This document shows, in pieces, positions 54,812 to 61,665 of a stretch of DNA of 64,000 nt. The stretch's first letter is position 1, and each line of letters starts with the position of its first letter. The position numbers were made by a program, and so were the translations under genes. This DNA is from a virus, in IMG/VR virus record IMGVR_UViG_3300050821_009856, positions 1-64,000 of that record. The stretch is one strand, 5' to 3'. The notes below the pieces were generated by a model. It did no database searches. It was not told the origin of the DNA and was given only the letters and a program-made list of their open reading frames with translations.

Positions 54812-57687
54812 AGTGGCGGGGTCAAATTCGGCATCGTGTAAAGTACGCGAGCCCCCTGGAAGTTGACGTTACCGGTTGCCGCAGTTTGCGGTACTCCGAT
54901 GATGATCTGAACGACACCCTCCGAGGTACCAACAACGCCAGTAGCAATTTGCGTGCTCGTCCAGGACTGATTTGCGGACCACCACGTGTACGAAGATGTG
55001 TTGTGAGTCACAGTGAACGTGTTGGGGGCGCCAGTATCGATGGCAGTCACAGTGTACGAGCCGCCCGCCGCATACGTCATCAATTGAGCGTATGAGAAGA
55101 TGGAGTAGTCGATCGATGCGTGCGTGTTATTGGCCAGCACCTGGACGGCCGTGACGGTAGCGCCGGTCGGAATTCGCACCGTCGCTACATAGGCGGCGGT
55201 GGCACCCGATGTAATGGACTGGATGATCCATACCCGACTGCTACTGATGTTGGTGCCGTACCCTGTCGTTAGACCGAAACTATTGAAGTCGGATGGGAGT
55301 AGGTGAATCGCCTTACTGACAGTCGTTGCAAACCCATAGTTCTGGGTGTTGGGGATGATGGTCGCCTGAGTTCCGGCGCCGCCTGCCGTGAAAGACCCAC
55401 CTGGAGCAGTAGATCCACCAGTGGCTTTTACACCGAAGCCACCGACACCGGCATTTTGGCCGTTGCCTCCAAGTAAGGTGGCGCCGTTACCGCCGATCTC
55501 CGCGCTACCGCCAGTGCCACCGGACCCGCCTGTCCCCTGGATTGCGTCGCCACCGGCGTTGTTGAGACCCGGTCGCCCGCCAGCGCCGATGGCGAGAATG
55601 GCGACACCGCCAGTGGCCCCGGTGCCTACCGGATTGCCACCTATCGCGTTGATAGCAACGCCACCATTACCGTTTCCGACCGCTACGCTCCCTATGGCTA
55701 CAATGGCGGTGGAGCCGTTGACGTTACCAGCTTGCGGTGCACCGCCGGTGACGTGCATGCCGTCGCCACCGTTGCCAGACGTTGCTCCGCCTTTTCCGCC
55801 GTTGACGTCTATCCCAAGCCCGCCGTTCCCGGTTGCTCCACCGGCGCCCTGATTGTCGTAGGCGGCAGCGCCACCGTTGATGAGAAGACCGGTACCACCA
55901 CCACCACTTCCGTTGCCGTTGCCAGCATCAAGAGAAAGGGCAGCGCCACCGATGCCGTTTGTCGATCCGCTCCCGGCTCCGCCATTGATGTAAGCGCCGA
56001 TACCACCAGCAGTGCTCGAAGAGCCACCGGTACCACCGCCGAAGTTGCCGCCGAAGCCGCCGGTCTGGGTGCCGAAGCCATTGCCACCGAAGCCACCGAC
56101 TCCGTTGCCACCGAGGGTATTACCAGCTGTCCCGTTGCCACCGTTGAAAGTACCGGCGTTGCTGCCGCCACTGGTGGTGCCCGTGCCGCCGTTAACAGTT
56201 AGCCCCTGACCACCGTTGCCTGCCCCATTGTTGAAGCCCGTGACAGTCAGGCCTGTCACGTTCGAGATAGCGGTGATGGTTCCGCCAGCATCGCTGATGA
56301 CAATGGGGGTTGATGGAGTGTTGTCGTTGCGGCTCAGCTGGACCACGCCGACACTGCTTGCAGTTGCAGGCGTAAAGGTCGTCCCGATTGGGTAGATCCA
56401 ATTCTTAGTGTAGACCTGGGTACCGATGCGCCAGGCCAGAACGTGGCGGCTTCCAGGCGTAACGGGCGTCCCCATGGTAGACAGGAAGCCCTTGACGGGC
56501 TGAATCGGAGTGCCAACGCCAGGGCCGAGATAATCCCAGGTACAAGAGTTATCGACTTGCCCAGAAGTAGTTCCGGTAGGCCCACCTGAACCGGCAGAAG
56601 TCCCCAGGGTCGTGTTGATGTACACGTTCCCGTTGTTCTGAACCGTGTAGCCAACTGCGTATCCTGTCGTGCCAGCCCAGTTTGCCTTGGCGTGGCACTG
56701 GCTGCGATCCAAGTCCACGTACAAGCAGGCGCCATCGGCCAGGTCGGTCAGACCTGGCGAGTTGCTCGTCTGATCTGCGATGTCGTTCTCGATGCCAGTG
56801 CTGTTGTCGAAGATGAAGCGAACGTTTTGCCAGGTCAGGTTGGTACCAGACCAGCTGAAGTTTTCGCCGTTGGACAGTGTAGCTCCCCACCAAATGACCG
56901 TGACGTTTCGGTCCGCGGTGGCGCTGTACCAGTACTGACCGCCACCGATTTCCCAAATACGGGTCATGGCAGCCTGCATCCACTCACGGACACTGGAGAT
57001 GCCCTTGTCGCCGTTTGAGAAGATGTCGCCAGTCAGGTTCTCGAAGCGCCCACCCGGCCAGTTGTAGCCCTGGTTGATAGCCGCGAAGTCACCACCAGGA
57101 GCAACTCTGCCCATGATGTTCCGGCAGTCCTGGATGCTGACGATGTTCGTGTTGCTGTCGGTGACAACCTTGGCGATCGGCACAAGGTTTGGCTGGGCAC
57201 TGAAGCTCGTGGTCGAGATGACGAACCGATAGTTCAGAGTTCGAGCCAGCGGGATATTCTTCGGAACCTCAGTGAGGGTCGTGCCGTTCAGGAACTGAAG
57301 AGTATCAGAGGTTGTGGCGTCAGCACTCCTAAGCAAGTCTACGCCGATGAAGTTCGTAGCGTTGGCGGTCCAGCTGCCGCTAACAACGGTGTTCGTCGAG
57401 TTCAGGGTCTCCGGAGAACGGTTGGAAGGAACCTGGAAGATGGAGCCAGACTCGGAGGCATTGTAGTTGATGAGGACGCTACCAGCCGTAAGGACCTGGA
57501 TGGCCGTGGCGGCAGACCCGACAGCAATGTTCGTCAGCTTGAAGCCGCCAACCACCAGGGCTTGCTTCCCGGACAGGATCCACCCGGACTGGACGTCAAA
57601 GTCCGCGGCGACGCTACTCTCCATGGCACGGAGCAGAGGCACGTCGACACGCATTTGACCGAGCCAGTTCGTTTGTCTTTCTACCAT
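54808..57687 (-). CDS. Glycine-rich tail adhesin (polyglycine sandwich type)
   Basis: 959 residues. The N-terminal part (about 1-300) is a beta-rich virion-attachment region. A middle domain (300-480) has WDYLGPG and LAWRIGTQVYTKNWIYP. Residues about 484-772 are extremely rich in Gly with Asn, Thr and Ala in repeats such as GGNGVGGFGGNGFG, like the polyglycine-II sandwich of phage receptor-binding adhesins. The last 180 residues are a distinct C-terminal domain (SKAIHLLPSDFNSFG ... GARVLYTMPNL). It likely determines host range. Confidence 0.75.
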   Translation of the reverse strand: MVERQTNWLGQMRVDVPLLRAMESSVAADFDVQSGWILSGKQALVVGGFKLTNIAVGSAATAIQVLTAGSVLINYNASESGSIFQVPSNRSPETLNSTNTVVSGSWTANATNFIGVDLLRSADATTSDTLQFLNGTTLTEVPKNIPLARTLNYRFVISTTSFSAQPNLVPIAKVVTDSNTNIVSIQDCRNIMGRVAPGGDFAAINQGYNWPGGRFENLTGDIFSNGDKGISSVREWMQAAMTRIWEIGGGQYWYSATADRNVTVIWWGATLSNGENFSWSGTNLTWQNVRFIFDNSTGIENDIADQTSNSPGLTDLADGACLYVDLDRSQCHAKANWAGTTGYAVGYTVQNNGNVYINTTLGTSAGSGGPTGTTSGQVDNSCTWDYLGPGVGTPIQPVKGFLSTMGTPVTPGSRHVLAWRIGTQVYTKNWIYPIGTTFTPATASSVGVVQLSRNDNTPSTPIVISDAGGTITAISNVTGLTVTGFNNGAGNGGQGLTVNGGTGTTSGGSNAGTFNGGNGTAGNTLGGNGVGGFGGNGFGTQTGGFGGNFGGGTGGSSSTAGGIGAYINGGAGSGSTNGIGGAALSLDAGNGNGSGGGGTGLLINGGAAAYDNQGAGGATGNGGLGIDVNGGKGGATSGNGGDGMHVTGGAPQAGNVNGSTAIVAIGSVAVGNGNGGVAINAIGGNPVGTGATGGVAILAIGAGGRPGLNNAGGDAIQGTGGSGGTGGSAEIGGNGATLLGGNGQNAGVGGFGVKATGGSTAPGGSFTAGGAGTQATIIPNTQNYGFATTVSKAIHLLPSDFNSFGLTTGYGTNISSSRVWIIQSITSGATAAYVATVRIPTGATVTAVQVLANNTHASIDYSIFSYAQLMTYAAGGSYTVTAIDTGAPNTFTVTHNTSSYTWWSANQSWTSTQIATGVVGTSEGVVQIIIGVPQTAATGNVNFQGARVLYTMPNLTPPL
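55372..56238 (-). repeat. Glycine-rich repeat region of the adhesin gene
   Basis: Dense GGN/GGT/GGA codons give low-complexity DNA (many ACCGCC and GCCGCC runs on the plus strand). The repeats vary, so this is a coding feature rather than an exact satellite. Such regions are prone to recombination and can vary between relatives. Confidence 0.7.
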
Positions 57688-57735
57688 GTGGATTCTCCGG
57701 ACCGCGGTGAAGCCGCCGGCCTGTCAAACTGAAGA

Positions 57736-58167
57736 TTACCCTTGGTCAGGCCTGAGGATCTCATTACGATAGCTCAAGCCCTTGAAGGTCATCGAGCCCT
57801 GAACTACACCGCCGGCCTCGGCTCCCCAGTTCTCATTCACGACAGAGCAGTATCTGGCTTCGAAAATCAGGGTCTGGGTAACAACTTCCTTCAGCTGGAC
57901 CGTGAAGAACATGGCGTGTGGGATATCGGCAAAGGCAAACCCAGCCCCAGCCCCTTGAGCGCCACCATCAAGGCGTGTTCGCCAGACGCCGATGTCCCCC
58001 TGAACGCTGACCGCCTGGGGCATGAAGTCGTAGGCCTCGACGCTGTCCAGGCCGTGGATCTCCCGTTGTGGAGTTGTAGGGCTCCACCGGAAGGACTTTA
58101 CCTGGCCGTAGGAGCGGCCGTTGATGTAGCAGACGACACTTGCTCCTACGATGGTTTGCTGAGGCAT
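57736..58167 (-). CDS. Tail-tube-like protein
   Basis: 143 residues. It follows the plan of small phage tail-tube/baseplate core proteins: VVCYINGRSYGQVKSFRWSP, REIHGLDSVEAYDFMPQAVSV, a Gly-rich loop GGAQGAGAGFAF, and LIFEARYCSVVNENWGAEAGGVVQGSMTFKGL. The gene ends 49 bases before the adhesin. It could be a second tube protein or a baseplate hub adaptor. Confidence 0.6.
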   Translation of the reverse strand: MPQQTIVGASVVCYINGRSYGQVKSFRWSPTTPQREIHGLDSVEAYDFMPQAVSVQGDIGVWRTRLDGGAQGAGAGFAFADIPHAMFFTVQLKEVVTQTLIFEARYCSVVNENWGAEAGGVVQGSMTFKGLSYRNEILRPDQG

Positions 58168-61100
58168 TACGTTACCCTCGCTGTAGCTACTTCGACATCC
58201 ACGTCGTCACCACTCCAGATTTCTACTCTGTCGCTAAGCTTGGTCGAGCCATGGGTCGGGAAGCCACCACCACCGAGTCCCCTGTCACCAGGGTAGACGA
58301 TGGTCTCAACTAGGTTCAAGCCGGCAGCCACAGAGGCGGCGATGCTCGATTCCGCGGCCACTCGTGCAGACGCTGTATCGGTCAGGTAGAAGCTTCCCGT
58401 CTGTTGTGGTGCTGGCGGAGTCCACGGCCCCTTCTGCACGAGGAGAATCACGGAAGATCCAGATGGGATATCGACCGGGAAGACAGTTGTGTAATCCAGG
58501 GCGAGGGTGGCGTTGTCGATAAGGCCTGTGTAGTACACCGGGTAGGTCTGTGCAGAGGTACCGAAACCCAGGACCAGCCAGCCAGGTGCGTCAGGGAATC
58601 CGACGGAAGATCCAACGCCAAGGCTAGCGTAGTGCTGCTTCGCCCGTATAGAGACAGTCGTAGTCGTAGAGACGTTGCCGATCGCCGGGTCTCCCTTGGA
58701 GTCCCAGGTGTACGGTCCAAGCTGGCCGATAGCGGCCGGTTGCTCGTTCACCGGAGTCAGGGTGGGAGTTCCAACCGCGGCCGCATAGGAGGCCGTTCTC
58801 TCTACGGTCTGGAAGGTCAGGGTGGTGCCGTTGGGGGCAGTGGCCACAACTTGCATGGCGTTCAAGCCACCGCCACTGATTTGGTCGCCAGCCGGCTGGA
58901 ACACATCCACGTCCTTGACAGCAGAGGCGCTGACGGTCCCACCGGCGTAGGCCACCAGGTTGCCGTTCAGTAAGGCCGAGCCACCCAGAGTTCGAGAGAA
59001 CCCTTCCACAGACGGCGGGGCCATCCAGGTTCTTGTAGCTACATCGAAATAGTCGACGGCTGTCGATCCACCGAACACAATCACCTTGTTGCTGGCACTC
59101 AGGTACAGGGCGTGTGTGTCGCTACGAGCTAGGGACTGGGCACCAACCGCCGACCATCGACCGGTGCTGTAATCATACAGTTCGGCCACGGCAATGTTCA
59201 GTACAGGGAAGGCTGGCTGGGAAGCGTTGTAGCCTAGTCCACCAACAACCAAGACTTTGTCGCCAGGCAGCCAGGCCGCCACGTGCCCAGATCTAGCGAA
59301 AATCATATTCCCAGTCTGAACAGTTTTGTTACCAACTGCATCGTAAATCTCACAGAGCTGCGTTGGAGTTGCCGCAGAATTCGTATAGCCACCGATCAGC
59401 AGCAGTTTCCCGTCAGACATCAACACGGCCTGATGGCTGGCCCGGGGGGTCAGCATGGCCTGACTGCCAGTTGCCCAGGCTCCGCCACCCACTGAAGGAG
59501 TGAAGAACTCGACAGACGACACCGGAGTTCCGCCGACAGACGAGATACCTCCGGTGACAGCTATGCGATTATCTACCAGGGTAGTCTCGGTGTGCAGCCG
59601 ACGCGCCACAGACATCGGGATGTTTGCGCTCCAGCTGTTACCGGCCACGTTGTAGATGTAGGCGTTCGTGAAAGAGCCGGCCCCGGCATAGCCACCTGTC
59701 AGCAGGACGTTGCCCCCTTGATTGGCATCGGTCAGTACCGAAGCCTGGTGCTGGGAGACGGCATTCGGGACCGCCGCGGCTGAAGTCAATGTGTACGTGT
59801 ACTGAGTGCCGCCGTTGGCCTGAACTGCAGAGCCAGTGATGGCGATCAGGCGGGCGTCCGTATCGTAGGATGCACCTGTGTAGCCACCGGTTACCAGGAC
59901 CTTGCCGTTCTGGAGTGACGTAGCGACACAGTTGGTCGACAGGTTGCCGGGCATGTTCCCGAGGTTAGTCCAGATACTAATCGGGCTGGCATTAGTAGTT
60001 GAGGAGCCGTTGCCAGTAACAACGGCTGGGGGCGTGGAGGCTGGCACTTCTCCATCCAGGAAGAACCACTGATTGGCGACCAGACCGTGGGGCGTGGAGG
60101 TCGTTGCCGTGACAGTGCCCCCTGGCTGCCGAATGACAGACGAGAAATTAACGGATGGCTGGACAACTGCATAGGCGCCACTGTTTGGGCCGCGGCTGAC
60201 AGCGATGGTCGTAGTCGGCAGCTGTACATCAACTTCGTTGGCCTTGGTAGACGACACCGATACGAAGGCGCCGAGGCTGACTGCATCGAGGGCCGACCTG
60301 GAGGTGAGGCTCTCAATCTGCGGCCGGAAGAACATCATGTCTGAGGAAGCGACGATGCTGACGCTACCCTGGCTGACGGAGTTGCTGTTGAGCGTCTCGA
60401 AGAACTGTGTCAGGACACCACCGACGACGCGGACGTCGACATTCGTGACCGCCAACGTTCCCTGATTGAGAACGTTGAAGTTCGCCCCAAAGACGTTCAC
60501 GTAGTCGCCGACCTGCAGTAGCAGCAGGTTAGTGGTAGTCACGTTGCTCGTCAGCGTGTATCTCAGGACTCCAGGGGCAGACGCAGCAACTGCCCAGAAG
60601 TCACCAGCCCGAGCCTGGGTGATGAGGGTCGGGAACTGTAGGACGTTCTGGGCTTCACCACCAGTGACTGCTAAGTTGCCACCCAGCCCTAGCGCACCGC
60701 TGTAGATCCGCACCAGGTTCAGGCCCGTATTCGGATCCAGGTAGGCCAGAGCGTAAGCCTCGGAGTCGTTCAGCTCCAACCACCTGGTGATGACTGCGGC
60801 AACCTCGATGGCTTTGGCGGCTGCCACGTTTGTGTAGTCAGAAGATTTGATGGGGACCGTTATGGCCTGCCCGTCTGCCTTTAGGGTGAGCGTCCATCCA
60901 TTCTGTAGGGCGAACGGCTCTCCTACGGTTGTCGTGATATGCGCTCTGCAGCTGTCCTGACCGTAGTAGGCGTTCAGAATGTCTAAGAGTGCCTCGGATA
61001 CAACCTTGCGGTTCGTCAGCTTCAGGCCCAGCTGTCGGTAGGCGCTGTCGCCGAGGCCGACATTGACGGGCCGTTGCAACCCGTAGTCGGACATCCGGCG

Positions 61101-61625
61101 ATCCAGATAGACACCAGATGCTGTTGACCGGTAGAGCTGGTTGGCGACTAGTTCGGCGTTGTTGAAGTTATTGCTATCCCCCGCGGCCAAGGCCGCAATG
61201 AGCCCCTCGTTGTTGATGCCATCGAGGGCGTCAGGCCAGTGCTTCGTCAGTACAGCTTCTGCATCGTCGCCGATAGCTCCCGGATTTAGTGGCTCGCCGA
61301 TGTTGATCGGTGGCACCCAAGTGAAGGCCACGATGGCTGGAGCCTGGACGGCAACTCCATCGGGGGTTGTAACATTGATGGCCGACACCAGCCAGGAGCC
61401 AGACGGCAGTGCCGTAGGCAGAGCTAAGTAGAGGCTCCTGGCGTCACCGCTGACTGTCGAGACAAATAGGACACGAACACTACCGGGCCCTGTCAGACTC
61501 CAGTTCTGAGGATTTAGGCCATCCTTGGTTCCTGCTGGGTTCAGCTGTAGAACAGGGACACTGAAGCTCACCTTGACGGTGAAGCCTTTGTTCAGAACCG
61601 TTGCTGATTGGAGGACTGCCGCCAT
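58167..61625 (-). CDS. Baseplate-region protein with embedded Kelch beta-propeller
   Basis: 1152 residues. The N-terminal part (1-330) reads as a virion protein with a helical section similar to phage baseplate parts (EAVLTKHWPDALDGINNEGL ... LYRSTASGVYLDRRMSDYG). Residues about 350-500 include VGDYVNVFGANFNVLNQGTLAVTNV, a beta module shared with neighbours. Residues about 560-905 contain seven Kelch-type repeats, with Gly pairs near 579, 643, 691, 744, 794, 851 and 894, each followed by a hydrophobic strand and aromatic Y/W. A beta-rich C-terminal part follows. Kelch propellers bind carbohydrates or proteins, so a receptor-binding role is likely. Confidence 0.75.
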   Translation of the reverse strand: MAAVLQSATVLNKGFTVKVSFSVPVLQLNPAGTKDGLNPQNWSLTGPGSVRVLFVSTVSGDARSLYLALPTALPSGSWLVSAINVTTPDGVAVQAPAIVAFTWVPPINIGEPLNPGAIGDDAEAVLTKHWPDALDGINNEGLIAALAAGDSNNFNNAELVANQLYRSTASGVYLDRRMSDYGLQRPVNVGLGDSAYRQLGLKLTNRKVVSEALLDILNAYYGQDSCRAHITTTVGEPFALQNGWTLTLKADGQAITVPIKSSDYTNVAAAKAIEVAAVITRWLELNDSEAYALAYLDPNTGLNLVRIYSGALGLGGNLAVTGGEAQNVLQFPTLITQARAGDFWAVAASAPGVLRYTLTSNVTTTNLLLLQVGDYVNVFGANFNVLNQGTLAVTNVDVRVVGGVLTQFFETLNSNSVSQGSVSIVASSDMMFFRPQIESLTSRSALDAVSLGAFVSVSSTKANEVDVQLPTTTIAVSRGPNSGAYAVVQPSVNFSSVIRQPGGTVTATTSTPHGLVANQWFFLDGEVPASTPPAVVTGNGSSTTNASPISIWTNLGNMPGNLSTNCVATSLQNGKVLVTGGYTGASYDTDARLIAITGSAVQANGGTQYTYTLTSAAAVPNAVSQHQASVLTDANQGGNVLLTGGYAGAGSFTNAYIYNVAGNSWSANIPMSVARRLHTETTLVDNRIAVTGGISSVGGTPVSSVEFFTPSVGGGAWATGSQAMLTPRASHQAVLMSDGKLLLIGGYTNSAATPTQLCEIYDAVGNKTVQTGNMIFARSGHVAAWLPGDKVLVVGGLGYNASQPAFPVLNIAVAELYDYSTGRWSAVGAQSLARSDTHALYLSASNKVIVFGGSTAVDYFDVATRTWMAPPSVEGFSRTLGGSALLNGNLVAYAGGTVSASAVKDVDVFQPAGDQISGGGLNAMQVVATAPNGTTLTFQTVERTASYAAAVGTPTLTPVNEQPAAIGQLGPYTWDSKGDPAIGNVSTTTTVSIRAKQHYASLGVGSSVGFPDAPGWLVLGFGTSAQTYPVYYTGLIDNATLALDYTTVFPVDIPSGSSVILLVQKGPWTPPAPQQTGSFYLTDTASARVAAESSIAASVAAGLNLVETIVYPGDRGLGGGGFPTHGSTKLSDRVEIWSGDDVDVEVATARVT
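58911..59948 (-). other. Seven-repeat Kelch propeller domain
   Basis: Part of the 58167-61625 gene. Repeats show the diagnostic hydrophobic-strand plus GG doublet: VLVTGGY, VLLTGGY, IAVTGGI, LLLIGGY, VLVVGGL, VIVFGGS and LVAYAGG, at intervals of 43 to 64 residues. Seven blades would close a propeller. Confidence 0.75.
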
Positions 61626-61665
61626 GAGGAGGACCTTAGACTACGGTACTGCTAAGATTGGGGCC

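Noticed and set aside
55388-56209. Pro-rich and Ala-rich plus-strand frames opposite the adhesin
   Set aside because: They are a direct effect of the glycine-codon repeats on the other strand.
57670-57735. TTGACA upstream of the glycine-rich adhesin gene (minus strand)
   Set aside because: A perfect -35-like hexamer is present, but no -10-like hexamer lies at 16-18 bases, so no promoter is called.
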